NCBI GenBank assembly: GCA_029204225.1
Contig: CM055101.1
Span: forward strand, 36,631,648-36,695,647
Direction of reading: 5' to 3'
DNA from: Diphasiastrum complanatum
Lineage: Eukaryota > Streptophyta > Lycopodiopsida > Lycopodiales > Lycopodiaceae
Length of the DNA stretch: 64,000 nucleotides
In this document: piece after piece, positions 36,955 through 49,731 of the stretch
Layout: every line of letters begins with the position of its first letter
Numbering within the stretch: position 1 is the first letter of the stretch
Notes under the pieces: model-generated
Told to the model about the DNA's origin: nothing
Databases searched by the model: none
What the model saw: only the letters and a program-made list of their open reading frames with translations
Program-made: the position numbers and the translations under genes

Positions 36955-37912
36955 TACTCCTCAAAAACTAGCTTGATGAGATACGAGATTAAACAAGAAA
37001 CTTGAGATACTTCTTGAGTGGATCCTTTGGCATGGATATGATGCGAAGACCAGCCAATGGACCTGTAATAGCAGCAGATTCATCAAAGCAATGACATGAT
37101 TTCTTTGGTGGAATCCTTTGATGTGCATTCCACCAATTTGGCACCATTTCCTTTTGTTCCCTCCATGTTTGAAGAGAATCCTGGGATTTAATGCTACGCC
37201 TCCATGAAATATTTGCACCATAATGAGGGAAACCCGAGGCCTCCATGCCTCACGATGACCATGAAAATCAAGATCACAAAATAGGCAAAAGTGTTGATTA
37301 TCAAGAATTTGCATTCTAGATTGACTAGTCCTAAACTATGAACCTTTTGCATTATAGATCTAATATTGTAATCAAAGGCTATCTTGATCTTATTTAGGCT
37401 ACATAATTTCTCAAGGATGTAATTGTCCTTTGTGGAATTTTCACTTAATCTTGTGAGAAGTTTACAAATTGCCTCACAAAATGAAAAGCCATGATTTTTC
37501 ACACTATGAATGACTATCTCATTCTTGCTCTTACAATATCCAAGAGCATACATTTGAAGACCAACCACTTGCTTTATAAATGATTTAGAAACAGATCTAT
37601 GCCATTAATGGCATGAGATATGTCCATACAAGAGGCATCATACAAAACTAGCATCGTCTCACTCCAACTTTGAGATGTAGAAATCTCGTAAAAAAAAGAT
37701 GATACATCAAATGATAAAGAGAAGCAAAAGTGGATGTGTTGGAGTAGGTACCACCTAAAAAGGTTTCCTCTTTTCCATGATTTGTGATCCACAAAGACTC
37801 GGCCTTGCCTCTTGAAAATCCCCTTGGCACCATGAGTTGGGATGACTCCTCCTCAAGCCTTGGTATTTCTCCATCATTCACTTGATTGAGATGAGATTTT
37901 CCTTACTCCTTA
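36955..37912 (-). other. Unassigned interior sequence between LTR J and element F
   Basis: Minus-strand frames at 37881-37648 (IPRLEEESSQLMVPRGF) faintly resemble the acidic linker upstream of Copia RT. Others at 37568-37194 and 37246-36989 match nothing I know. It is probably the decayed interior of the element owning LTR J. Confidence 0.3.
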
Positions 37913-37954
37913 TGTTATGTCCATGGCCAGTAAGGATTCAGTATACTCCTATTC

Positions 37955-37959
37955 TTGGA
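37955..37959. repeat. Target-site duplication TTGGA, left of Copia E
   Basis: TTGGA immediately before LTR E; identical to 44037-44041. Confidence 0.9.
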
Positions 37960-38728
37960 TGTTGAAAATAAAAAGCATATATCTTGACTTTAGGCTTGCT
38001 ACAAACTTTGTACTATGCAAGTATGTTGTTTCATATATGTAAATGTCAAATTTGGCCTAGATGAAACTCAAGCTATATGGATTTATCATATCTAGTTGGT
38101 TGATTACAACTTGCATATAGATTGTAGACTTAGAAATAGCAATAATATGCTTGTTCGTGGCATATCACATGCATTTATTGTAAATGATCCATAGTGACAT
38201 GCAAGGCATACACAAAGTAAAATGGACACATGCATGATGATTTGTACATTTCTAGTTAGAAGTAGGACACTTGGTAAAAGCAGGTAGAGATACATGCATG
38301 AGATATGACAAATGTCACATAGACTCTAGTTTTCACTTTAGATGTCATTGAAAGGTGGATGGATGTGGTTCTACCTCGAGCTACCTCAAACTCCATATGT
38401 GTAGCTATTCTCATATTTTGTGATGAAGAACCAAAGCTTTGTAGCTATTCCATGCCATTTTGGATCTACACCATTTTTTGTTGAACATTTCTATCTTTCT
38501 CTCTCTAACTCATGTTGCAGTTAATGCTTATACACTAATCTCTTGTACTTTTGTTCATTTGTAATTTAAAGCCATCATTATCTGATTCTTAGCATGCTAG
38601 ATTGTGGTTAAGCCATAAGTTATGTACTAGATCTTGCTATTCAATCTAGAATCAAATTATTGTGTCTTAATAAGATCAATCATACTTGTGGATCATTCCC
38701 ACACATGTGAATTCTGGAAATTTTGTCA
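37960..38728 (+). repeat. 5' LTR of Copia E
   Basis: TGTTGAAAATAAAAAGC...GGAAATTTTGTCA, 769 bp, closely matching 43257-44036. Confidence 0.93.
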
Positions 38729-39401
38729 AGAGCCAAATTGAGCTTTGCATGCTAACATCTCTGATTGTGCAAGAATTTGAGAGCTAATTGAACAGTTATT
38801 CACTTTTTTTTTACCTTTCTCTGAAAAGTGTTTGGATCAAATTGGATTGAAATTGAATTTTCAGGTTTGAAAAGTGTTAGTACGAAATTCTAAAATCCTG
38901 CACGTGTGAAAATCAGAGATCTCCAGTCCCTTCTAATTCCTTGCTTCTTGATCCAAAGATAGTGGTCTTATAGCTTGATGGAAAGCTTATGAAGTGTACT
39001 TTCCATAGAAATTGATACCAAATCAATCTGATGTGTCTATCAAGAGCTATAATCTCTTAAAGAGGGTAGAGAGAGGTCCAAAATCTGAGTGACCACTTTT
39101 TGATTTGATTCAATCTTGCTTTGTTCTGAATCCATTGTTTTGATGATCCTTCACAAGAAACTGAAGATCAAGACTAAGTTTGATGTTCATTGAACACCTT
39201 TGAGCCTTCTGAGTATCAATAGTGCTTTCTTTTGAGGCATCTAACATGTGCCAAAAGTAGGATTCAAACTTGTCAAAGTGCCTTAAACCATTTGAGAGTA
39301 CATCCTTGAAAATACCTATAGTAAAAGAGAGCAGCAACATTAAGTTTGATTGGAACAAGCTCAAACATATTGTTGTCCAATAACTAAGAAGTCTTCACAT
39401 A
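38729..39401 (+). other. Copia E leader without a recognisable primer site
   Basis: Noncoding 5' leader. Right after the LTR the sequence is AGAGCCAAATTGAGC, not the usual TGGTATCAGAGC. No gene is present. Confidence 0.5.
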
Positions 39402-40175
39402 ATGGCATCTGTGGGAGGATATCTCCTAGAAGCAGGTGAAAGACTAAGTACCTCTAATTACTCTATTTGGAAGGTTAGAATGGAGTCTATTTTGATACTC
39501 CAGGATGTTATGGACATAGTGCTTGGTATTGAGGAGGAGCCTCAAGCACAGCTTGAAATACCAAAGTACAAGAAGAGAGCTAGAATGGCTCTACATTTCA
39601 TTAAGATGAATGTATCTAATGAAATTTTGACAGAGATAGGATCTTGCACCACAGCTAAAGATGCTTGGGATGCACTTAAGTCCATCTATGAAGCAAAGAA
39701 TACTTCTAGAATTCTCACTCTTAGGAATCAAAATTTTCAAAATTTTCAAAAAAGTGAGGAGAGCGCATCAAACTATGTTCTGAGAGTAAAAGATCTTCAT
39801 AGGGAGCTTTCTTGTGTTGGACTTACAATTAACCAAGATGAGCTAGTGCAAGTCATTCTAAATGGCTTGAAAGATGACTATGATAATCTTGTTCAATCCT
39901 TTGCCATTAAGGAGGAGTTGTCTAATTTAGAAACTCTCCAAGGAATTCTCATCTCTGAAGAAGCTAGGCAAAGTTATAAACTCTCAAGGATGAACAAACT
40001 CGAGCATACTAGAAGTGACAAGCCCTCTTTGTCAAGGACAAGCATAAAGGAAGGAGGAGTAAGAACCAGTTTTCTCAAGCATACAACAAAGACAAAGCCA
40101 AGGATCGAGACAAAGATGGTGAAGAGGATGACTCATCTCATCCTTCTACTTCAAAGACCAAGAAGAAGAAAGTGA
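39402..40175 (+). pseudogene. Copia E gag
   Basis: 257 codons from MASVGGYLLEAGERLSTSNY. UBN2-type gag core: NYSIWKVRMESILILQ, DAWDALKSIYEAKNTSRILT, NYVLRVKDLHRELSCVGLT and VILNGLKDDYDNLV. A frameshift near 40080 moves the Lys-rich linker and the zinc knuckle (CFFCSKKGHYASNC, about 40175-40216) into the next frame. Confidence 0.9.
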
Positions 40176-41550
40176 GTGTTTCTTCTGTAGCAAGAAGGGG
40201 CACTATGCCTCTAATTGCTTTAAGAAGAAAAACCAATTCAAGCAAGCTAATCTCTCCAAAGAGATTGAAGAAGATTCTGTTGCAAGTGATGGAGAAGGAT
40301 CACTTATGGTTTCCAGTTTTTCTTCATCACCTTTCAAGAAAGATGGAGCTTGGTACATAGATAGTGGAGCTTCTTCACATATGTGTTGTTCAAAGGAGTC
40401 TTTTGACTCAATTGTACCTTACAAAGGACTTAAGAGATCTATTTATACTGCAAATGATCATGAGTGCTCTACTGAAGGAATTGGCAACATTCTATTGAAA
40501 CTTGCTTCTTCTAAAGTTCTTTCACTTTCCAATGTTCTTTTTATTCCTAAACTTACAAAGAACTTGATTAGTGTTGGAAAGTCGCTTGATAGTGATGTAA
40601 AGTTCAACTCCAATACTTGCTTTATCAAAAAAAATGATGAGGTCCTAGCTAATGGATCTAGATATGGTGGAATTTTCAAGCTGAATTCTTATGAGAAAGG
40701 AAACTTTTGTGAAGTTGCTTTTTTATCTAAGGAGGAATTATGGCATAGAAGGTTGGGGCATCCTAACTTTAAGTCTATGTCTTTCATGGTCAAGAAAGCT
40801 AAGGCTATTGGCCTTCCAAGATCACTTTCCAAAGATTTCAAGCCTTGTGAGGCTTGTGCTATTGCAAAATCACATAGAAAGCCATATTAAAAGTCTTTTA
40901 TTAAGACTACTCATCCTTTGGATCTTATACACTCAGATGTTTATTTTTCTTCTTCTAAAAGTATTGGTGGTGCAACATGTTTTGTCACTTTATTGATGAC
41001 TTTACAAGATATACTTGGTTGTATCTACTTTCTTCAAAACCTATGGTATTTGATCACTTCCTAATCTTCAAAGCTTACGTTGAAAAATAGTTTTCTTTCA
41101 AAGTTAAAGCTTTAAGATGTGATGGAGGAGGTGAATACATCTCCAACAAGTTTTATGAGTATTGTGAAGGTGAAGGAATAAAGAGAGAGTTTTCTTGTCT
41201 TATTCTCCATCTCAAAATGGAGTTGTTGAGAGGAAAAATCGATCTTTATGTGAGTGTGCTAAAGCAATCCGAGTTGAAACTTATTTTTCTATTGAATATT
41301 GGGGTGAAGCAATTAATTGTGCAATAGATTACCTCATACTGCACTTGCTGGAAGATCACCATATGAAGTCTTGTTTACTGAGAAGAAACCTAAGGTAGAT
41401 TACCTTAGAGTTTTTTGTTGTGCTTGCTTTGTTCATGTACCCTTGGAAACAAGGGAAAGAGATGATCCTAATTCTATCAAAGGGATCATGGTTGGATATT
41501 CATCCAACAAGAAGGATTACAGAATTTTCTGTCCCCTCTACCTCAACTAC
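40176..41550 (+). pseudogene. Copia E protease and integrase
   Basis: Protease active site YIDSGASSHMC at about 40357, LWHRRLGHPN and CEACAIAKSHR of the zinc-binding domain in the frame 40306-40890, then after a stop at 40888 the integrase core [30 protein letters not shown] and SPSQNGVVERKNR split over several frames, ending with LAGRSPYEVLFTEKKPKVDY. At least three frameshifts and two stops. Confidence 0.9.
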
Positions 41551-42577
41551 AATTGAGAGTAGGGATGTTATATTCCATGAGAAGCAATAATATATTCTTG
41601 AGGAGGCCGTGTTCAAAGATTCTCAAAAAGATACTCCAATCATCACCCTTGAAGATTATCATGGAGAGATGGGGTCGAGAATTGAGGAGGAGTCACCTTG
41701 AATCTTTTCACCAAGGAGATCTCAAAGAGAAAGATCTGAGCCTAGGAGGCTTACATATGAAGATAGAGGCAAGCAAGTGGAACTCAACTCCACTAATTAT
41801 GCCTACTTTATTTCACATGAGGAGCCACAGGATGTATATGATGCACTCAATTTGAAGGAATGGTTTCTTGCCATGAAGGAAGAATATGATGCTTTGATGG
41901 CCAATAAGGCATGGGAGCTTGTGGATCTTCCATCCAACAAGCACACCATTGGTTGCAAGTGGGTTTCTCGAGTCAAATATAATCAAGATGGCACAATCAA
42001 CAAGTACAAGGCAAGGCTTTGTGGAAAGGGTTTTTCTCAAGTTTATGGACTTGATTATGAGGAGACTTTTGCTCCAGTTGCAAAGATGGTATCAATTAGA
42101 ATCATAATTTCTATTGCTTGTTTTTTCAATTGGCAAGTTTTCAACTAGATGTCTCTAATGCATTTTTAAATGGATATCTAGAAGAAGAGATTTATATAGA
42201 TCAGCCTACTGGGTTCATCCATGAACAAAGACAAAGTTTTCTTGCTCTTCAAAAGTCTATATGGACTAAAGCAAGCTCCAAGGTCATGGTATTCTCGACT
42301 TAACACCTTTCTTGAGTCACTAGGATTTAATCTTAGTAACCATGATCCTTCCTTATATGTCAAGTTTTATGATAATGATATTGTCATACTTCTCATTTAT
42401 GTTGATGATATCATTCTAACAGGAAGTTGTATCAAGCTAGTTGAGGAGACCAAGGTTGCACTTGGAAAAGAGTTCAAGATGCAAGATCTTGGAAAAATTC
42501 ACTACATATTAGGATTAGAGATTGACTTTCTTAATGAAAGATCTTTCTGGACATCACTCTTTTTAGGAGTCTTATAG
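41551..42577 (+). pseudogene. Copia E reverse transcriptase
   Basis: EEPQDVYDALNLKEWFLAMK, TIGCKWVSRVKYNQDGTINK, GKGFSQVYGLDYEETFAPVA (frame ending 42148), then QLDVSNAFLNGYLEEEIYID, LFKSLYGLKQAPRSWYSRLN, and ILLIYVDDIILTGS with catalytic YVDD at about 42398. The frame breaks at 42548, where about 40 codons present in Copia G are missing. Confidence 0.92.
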
Positions 42578-43238
42578 GCTCCTTAATTTGGCTCACAATA
42601 ACTAGGCCTGACATAAGTTTTAGTGTTCATAAGTTGAGCCAAGCTATGCAAAATCCTACTATTCATCATTAAAAATGGCCAAGAGAGTGCTTAGATACAT
42701 ATCTTCAACTTTTGATTATAATTTATTGTATAAAAAAAAAGATCTTTCTATAATTGGTTATTCTGACTCGGATTCTGCAAGTGATAGAGCAGATCAAAAA
42801 TCTACAAGTGCTTATGTCATATATCTTGGAGAAAACTTGATATCTTGGCTTTCCAAAAAGCAAGATACTGTATCACTCTCATCTTGTGAAGCTGAGTATA
42901 AGGCACTCACTACAACAACAAAGGAAGTGCTTTGGATCAAGAGGTCGCTAGTGGAGCTAAAGATAATCATAGAAGATGATCTACCTATGATCATGTGTGA
43001 CAACATTTCAGCACAAGCCCTTGCCAACTATCCGATATTCCATGCAAGGAGCAAACACATCAAGGTTGCACATCACTTCGTGAGAGAGAAGCTCATTGGA
43101 GGGAAAATCTACTTGGAGCACATCGACACATCATCTTGTATTGCATATTTGCTCACCAAACCTATGAGCAAAAGTTCCTTCATTAAGCATAGAGCCAATC
43201 TCGGAGTAATACCAAGATCCATGTTCAAGTCAACATAG
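42560..43238 (+). pseudogene. Copia E RNase H
   Basis: After the deletion, LIGSLIWL and TRPDISFSVHKLSQAMQ appear in one frame and MAKRVLRYISSTFDYNLLYK onward in the next. Key blocks: YSDSDSASDRADQKSTSAYV (catalytic Asp), LSSCEAEYKAL (Glu), CDNISAQALANYPIFHARSK and LLTKPMSKSSFIK. It ends 18 bp before the 3' LTR, with polypurine tract TTAAGGAGGAG at 43246-43256. Confidence 0.92.
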
Positions 43239-43256
43239 ATTGTTTTTAAGGAGGAG

Positions 43257-44036
43257 TGTTGAAAATAAAAAGCATCTATCTTGACTTTAGGCTTGCTACA
43301 AACTTTGTACTATGCAAGTATGTTGTTTCATAAATGTAAACGCCAAATTTGGCCTAGATGAAATTTGAGCTATATGGATTTCTCATATCTAGTTGGTTGA
43401 TTACAACTTGCATATAGATTGTAGACTTAGAAATAGCAATAATATGCTTGTAGAAACTCGTGGCATATCACATGCATTTATTGTAAATAATCCATAGTGA
43501 CATGCATGGCATGCACAAAGTAAAATGGACACATTTGTACATTTATAGTTAGAAGTAGGACATGTGGTAAAAGTAGGTAGAGATACATGCATGAGATGTG
43601 ACAAATGTCACATAGACTCTAGTTTCCACTTTAGATGTCATTGAAAGGTGGATGGATGTGGTTCTACCTTGAGCTACCTCAAACTCCATAAATATGTGTA
43701 GCTATTCTCATATTTTGTGATGAAGAACCAAAGCTTTGTAGCTATTCCATGCCATTTTGGATCTACACCATTTTTGCTTGAATATTTCTATCTTTCTCTC
43801 TCTAACTCATGTTGAGGCTAATGCTTATACACTAATCTCTTGCACTTTTGTTCATTTGTGATTCAAAGCCATCATTATCTGATTCTTAGCATGCTAGATT
43901 GTGATTAAGCCATATGTTCTGTAGTCGATCTTGCTATTCAATCTAGAATCTAATTATTGTGCTAATCATAAAGCTTAATAAGATCAATCATACTTGTGGA
44001 TCATTCCCACATGTGTGAATTCTGGAAATTTTGTCA
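43257..44036 (+). repeat. 3' LTR of Copia E
   Basis: 780 bp, same ends as the 5' LTR, followed by target duplication TTGGA at 44037-44041. Confidence 0.93.
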
Positions 44037-44041
44037 TTGGA

Positions 44042-44512
44042 CACACAGTACTCCAGTAAATCAAGTTGTTAGTTATGCCACATCATACTGGATGTGAGCC
44101 GAAAGTTACTAATATCCTTGTGAGGCCCAAAACACACTAAATGGAGTTTAGACAAGGTATGAGATAGTGTATGCATGTGTAAAGTTATCAATAGCAATTC
44201 TATGAATAGTTGGTCCATGCTTAGGACTCTATTTTAGGTGAATCTATGTATAGGGAACTTAGGGCTATGCATGGCTATGTGCCCATGATGCTTTTGGCTC
44301 TATATATGGAGGCCAAACTCGCCCTAAAACCTCATTGTGGTCATTGATTCATTGCCAGGGTTTCACTCTACTTTCATGCTTCTTATTCTTTGGCTTGGAG
44401 GTAAAGCTTCTAGAGTTGATTGGTTGCTTCTATTTGGTTGGGTGGTTGCTCCATAGTGTGTTTTCCATTGTGTTTTGTCTTGTAAGCAGGATCTTAGGGA
44501 GCTTCCCTTATA
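44042..44512 (+). repeat. 5' LTR of element F, second part
   Basis: Continues the F LTR beyond the E insertion; the first ~120 bp match 49537-49605. TATATAT at 44301-44307 is a candidate TATA box. Confidence 0.8.
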
Positions 44513-44513
44513 T

Positions 44514-44525
44514 TGGTATCAGAGC
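44514..44525 (+). promoter_or_regulatory. Primer-binding site (tRNA-iMet type) of element F
   Basis: TGGTATCAGAGC, a perfect 12-nt complement to the 3' end of initiator-Met tRNA. Confidence 0.88.
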
Positions 44526-47500
44526 AAGGCTTACGAAGATTGGAGAACATGGAGAAGGGCTACCTTTCGTCGAAATTTTGGATTGGATCATTGGAATTCT
44601 CTTCCAAGGTGGATAGCAAGGTTGCAAGTGGGTGTACTATCCCAATTTCAATTTGCATGTTGCTAAGATCCATTACTCTTGGGAATCTTTGTGGTTTTAT
44701 GGAGAATTGTCCTTGAAGGCCAATTTGTGATGCTTTTTTGGAGTTTTTTCTTGTGTAGATCAAATATTTGGTAGATCTGAATTTTCCAATAAGTGTACTT
44801 TCGTTTTAGGGTTGATTAATGATTAATTTAATGATTCATGGTAGTTCTTTCCAATTATTTATGATTCTAGGCTATGTTTTGGTCAAAATTGCTTGGTTTT
44901 TCATGCTTTTTGGCATAAAATAGATAGTAAGAACCAAAATCCAGCAAGATCAGACCAATTGGATGATTATAATTTTGTATAGGTGGTGGCTGTAAAACAC
45001 CATGTAGAGCTTGTAAAGAGGTGTACCAAAGTCTTTTGAAGCTTTCCCTGAAGTTAGAACCAAGAATTCCAGCAATTGAACTTGTAGGAAGTCAAAAAAG
45101 TTCAAAAAATGACCATTTTTGGTGATTTTTGGGGGATGGATCTCTCAAAATCCATAAGGTGATCATTCTAAAATTATTTATAGCATGATTAGCATTTCTT
45201 TTTACCTTCCTAGCAAGCTATCAGACCTGTAAAATGATGGCTGATGGCTTATGCACCATGTCCATCAAGTTTGAAGCTATTTTGACTTCTACAAATCAAG
45301 AAATCTTCGTTCCCAACCTATATTTCATCTTAGGATCAGTATGAATGCTTCATGGAAGTCTAATTGATTGTTTAAGACTGTTGGTAGCATCAATTTTGGA
45401 CTAGGGTGGGTGTTTGAACGTTTTTGCATGAGTTTGTCTTGTGGAAATGCACCCTACTACAAATTTTATGACACTCTGATCTCACATGTGTGAAGCCTAG
45501 GTGGTAGACTGATGTGGCAAGCATCTTTTTCACTTGGTCTCCCTCTATACTGAGCTTTACAGCACCCAGTTTAGTGTCATGTAGCCAAAGTTATGATCAT
45601 TTGAAATTTTGTAGTTTTGTGAGTAAAATTGGCAAAATTTGAAATTGTTTTGATTGCATGCCAGTCATTTCCCTAATTTGTAATAATGTGCTTGCATGGA
45701 TTAGTTGCATGATAATTCTTAGAGTGATTCTGACATGCATGAGGGATTTACAATCTATTTGAGTGGCCATGTGCATGTGCTCTGACAGTTGGATCACAAA
45801 TCAGTGATATTGGCTGACAAAATCCGTAAAACTGAAGTTTACGTAAAAAATTTCGGAATGATGTTTTGTGACTGATGTAGTGTGCTTTGCATGCCAGTTT
45901 GACATTGGGTTAGTAACATGAGAAATCAAACAGTGTTTCAATTTTCGATTTTGATTTCCTTTTGTACTAGCAGTATTTTCGTCAGAAGTTTTGAATTACG
46001 TAAAATAAAGCAAAAATTGAATTTTCCGAGAAAATCGAAATGTCGGTCATTTTTTCGTTATCTATGGAATCTTTTAGATCAGTGAATTGCTTAATCTGAG
46101 TTTATCAGTCAAAATTGGTCACAGTGTTTTCACTAAGTCTAAATTATTTCTTGGTGATAGATAAGTTAAAATTGACAGAAGGAACCGCAATGAAGTTGCC
46201 GACAGTTTTTACTGTACTATCATTTTTTTAACTTTTGGAGTTGGGAACTCCTAGGTTGAAAGTTAAAATTTGAATTTTTTTTTGTTGAATTTTAATCTGT
46301 AAAAATTTGAAATCAGTTACTTGTATGATAGTTTTCTAATCAATGTTGATCGCTAGAAATCAATCAAGTGAGTGTTTGTACAAGATACTCGTTAAATTTG
46401 AATTAAAATCGTCAAACAATATGAAATGACCAGATTGAATGAGTGGCAATAGTATTTTTTATCTAGATAGTAAATCTGACAGGATACGGTTCAAGAATTA
46501 CTGAAATCCTATTGGTGGGATTTCCATTCATGTAATTTCATATTCTGTGTTTGGATAGTCTTTGTATTTTCCATGAACGCTTAAAAGCCACAATCATGCC
46601 TTTTTGACCTCGATGATATTTGTAAGGCTATTTACACCTAAAGTCATTATTTACAAAATCAGAGGCCCTCAAATCTATTTCTCGCTTTCTTAATTCATCC
46701 TTTACTTTTTAATAATCTCTTGAATATAAGACATCAGACTATTTATATGATTTTTTCCAGCATGAAGTTATTCTTTTGAAATACTGTTATGTCATATGAA
46801 TTACTACTTGTGGGAATAAACTTGGAATTCAGATAAATTCTAAGGTTAAAGTGTTTCAATTTCTTAATTTTAGAATATCTTTGTTGCATAAATGGATCTC
46901 GATGGAATAGTAGCGATTCATACAAGATTAATCGTGCACATATGTGAATAATCTCACTATGACCCAGTACATAAACACATTCTTATCTGGTAGATTCCTC
47001 CAGAACCCACATATGTTACTCACATATCTCATTGAGATCTTGCAACTCAGCTACAAAAGATTTTCTATTTCTCATGAGTAAATAACATATCAGAAAAATC
47101 TCTAAGACGAATAACATTCACTCTCAGCAGTTTTCCATCCAACTGACCTCTAATTACATAATTTCTTCCACTCAATCAACCCCTCATTGATACTAGTACT
47201 AAAACTAAGATTAGGTTGATTCAATACAAAACTCTCAGACTTAAATTCTGGTCAAACTTACTTCTATTCCAATCAAAATGAAATTAGTAACCTTTGACCT
47301 TTTACTGTACTACTTATAGATAATGATTTAAATATCAAACTTGTTCTAGTTCTAGATTGTCCACACAATCCCTAGAGAATTCCTCTTATTCAAAAAGTTC
47401 CAATTAGGCATCTTACTCTGAATCTATCCGAAATTACTTCTAGAAAAAATCTCATTTCTATACCATAACTGATTCTTTTCCAAAAACTATGCAACCACAG

Positions 47501-49483
47501 ATTCCCAAATAGAAATTTATCCCACCACTTCACCTCCTCCTTTTAAAGATATTATCAATTTCAATAAAAGTTAACTGGAAAGATGATATATGAAAATATC
47601 CAAATCCAAGAAAAGTTAGTAATAAGTGCTTCCACTAAAGGATTCACTTCATTACAAATAGGACTTCTCCTTCAAATATTTTCAATATGAGTGTGTGTAT
47701 TCCTAGTTACTAGGGTTGTTTGGTGCACTTAACCTAGTCGGTGAGCATGAACATATGAGTCAAGTATTGTTTTGACAGATACTTGCAAAGTTAACAGATA
47801 TTTCTATGGAAGATTTATGAGTTAACTAATAAATGATTTGGATAAGGATCTAAATGAGGTGTTATGCTAGTATAATTAAGATCTGCACCTAGACATTTGA
47901 GATTTCTGAATCATTGGTGATTAACTTGAGTAGTTGATTACTCCATAGTGAAGTTAATTGGTAAAAATGATCAGTGTGATGTGGATCACCAGAAACTGAT
48001 AGTTTTGATTTATATTGTTTGTAAGACGCATGGTTAGTGAATCATTTAGGTTCATCAATTAAAATTATGTGCATTGGATATACAGTATTCTTGCGATAGA
48101 GTATTCCTTAGTTAAGAAATAGACTCAACTCATTAGTGATTGTATTCCAAAGCGCTCAATTGGATAACAAATCATAATGTATCCAAGAATAATAATGGAC
48201 TTTGGGTGATTGTAATCTAAAGTTTTTTGTAGTTGAAGATGATTGTCATTTTGGTATGCGTTCAGTCTTTAATTACCAGTTGTTTATAGAACTTGAATCT
48301 TGCACTTCAGTTAAAGAATCATATTTTGGAAGTATTCCTAGATCCAGTATTTTCTTAATGGAAAGATTTTGGAATGACTCTTACTTTTCCTGAGTTATGT
48401 TGGACATATACTCCAGTATGCTATAAATGATTAAGTATAATTTTGGATTCTAGAAAATTATGATTGATGAATCATACGAATCTAAATATTTATGATTGAT
48501 GGATTATAAATAAATACTCAATTATTGTCAGAGGATTTTTTGGAATTGTGATGATTCTTAAGTGTGATGATTAATTCTTGATTTAATTCTAAATATTTAT
48601 GATTGATGGATTATAAATAAATACTCAATTATTGTCAGAGGATTTTTTGGAATTGTGATGATTCTTAAGTGTGATGATTTATTATTTGAGTAGTAATTCA
48701 GATCAGTGTTTTGAATCTCTGTACTCCAGTATTTTATCTAAGAACCTATGGATCTCACAAACATTCTCACAAGATAAATATTGTATTTGTGGAGAGTTTA
48801 ATTTATCTAATGGACGTTATTCTACTACAGTTTATGGTCTGCAGATGCTTGAGTACAGTTATTCATTTGGATGGATTTTCAGTTATCATAGGAGACAGAC
48901 AAGTCTACTAAGATGAATGAATGTTATTTTCTTGCATTTGGTGCTAGAAACATGAGCATTTAACTCAAAAGAGGTATATGGGATACTCAGAGTTGAGTTT
49001 TAATCGTTCTATATCTTAATGATTCTCCTAGAGATTCTAATTGAATGAATTATCATATCTTAGAGTTTTAATTCTAAGGATTATTGTACTTGAAGGCTTA
49101 TGAATTATTTTTCAGAGTTGTGGATAATTTCAGATTGTAATTATAATTATTTTATTATTTCTTTAACTTCGATCTCTTAAGTTACGTTATTTCACCCAGT
49201 ATTTTGTGTTGGTGCTTTACATGAACATGTTGTTACTAACTTTTGGTGAATGTAACCCAGATGGAAAATTTATTGCTCAGTGTACTTTTTAAGCCTGAGT
49301 TGTATTCCAGTGCAAAGACTATCACTTGGAAAATGGGATTATCTCTGAATACTTGTTTGATGTGAAAGTTAGACTACAGATAATGATTTTCTAGGTTGAT
49401 ATTGAGAGTTAAAAGAACTATTTCTATTATTCTTTCATGTTTAGAGTGCTTCTAAAGATAGAAGCAGTTTAAGGAGGGAAGAA
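44526..49483 (+). other. Non-coding interior of element F
   Basis: AT-rich, no gag or pol domain in six frames, no frame above ~95 codons. It ends in a purine-rich tract at about 49471-49483 next to the 3' LTR. Confidence 0.6.
48481..48679. repeat. 107-bp-period tandem duplication
   Basis: TCTAAATATTTATGATTGAT at 48481 recurs at 48588; about 92 bp of each unit are identical. Confidence 0.88.
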
Positions 49484-49605
49484 TGTTATGTCCATGGCCA
49501 GTAAGTAGGATTCAATATACTCCTAGTTTTCGATACACGGTACTCCAGTAAATCAAGTTGTTAGTTATGCCACGTCCTACTGGATGTGACCCAAAAGTAA
49601 AAGTA
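49484..49605 (+). repeat. 3' LTR of element F, truncated
   Basis: TGTTATGTCCATGGCCAG onward matches 37913-37959 joined to 44042-44115. Similarity stops at about 49605. Confidence 0.8.
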
Positions 49606-49731
49606 ATATGCTAGCTGAAATCAAATGATGCACGAGTCTTAAACAGAAGAAAAACAGTCTTGTTAGTGATCAATTGATAAATTTCATTTTAGGTTTTATT
49701 TTTAACTGGTCAAATCACAGCTTAGAACTCA

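Larger units (their letters stand above)
37960..44036 (+). mobile_element. Ty1/Copia retrotransposon E, complete ends, inactivated
   Basis: LTRs 37960-38728 and 43257-44036, exact 5-bp target duplication TTGGA, and gag-protease-integrase-RT-RNase H in Copia order. Removing E and one TTGGA restores a sequence that matches 49484-49605, proving insertion into the LTR of F. Frameshifts and an RT/RNase H deletion make it non-functional. Confidence 0.95.
37913..49605 (+). mobile_element. Non-coding LTR retrotransposon F (LARD-like), with Copia E nested in its 5' LTR
   Basis: The 5' LTR starts TGTTATGTCCATGGCCAG at 37913, is split at 37959 by element E, resumes at 44042 and ends near 44512 before a tRNA-iMet primer site. 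The 3' LTR begins at 49484, right after a purine-rich tract (AAGGAGGGAAGAA), and matches the 5' LTR until about 49605, where it is cut off. The ~5 kb interior has no gag or pol frame, which fits a large retrotransposon derivative moved by proteins of another element. Confidence 0.75.

Noticed and set aside
44335-44616. 93-codon hydrophobic plus-strand frame
   Set aside because: It overlaps the end of the F LTR and its primer site and has no recognisable domain.
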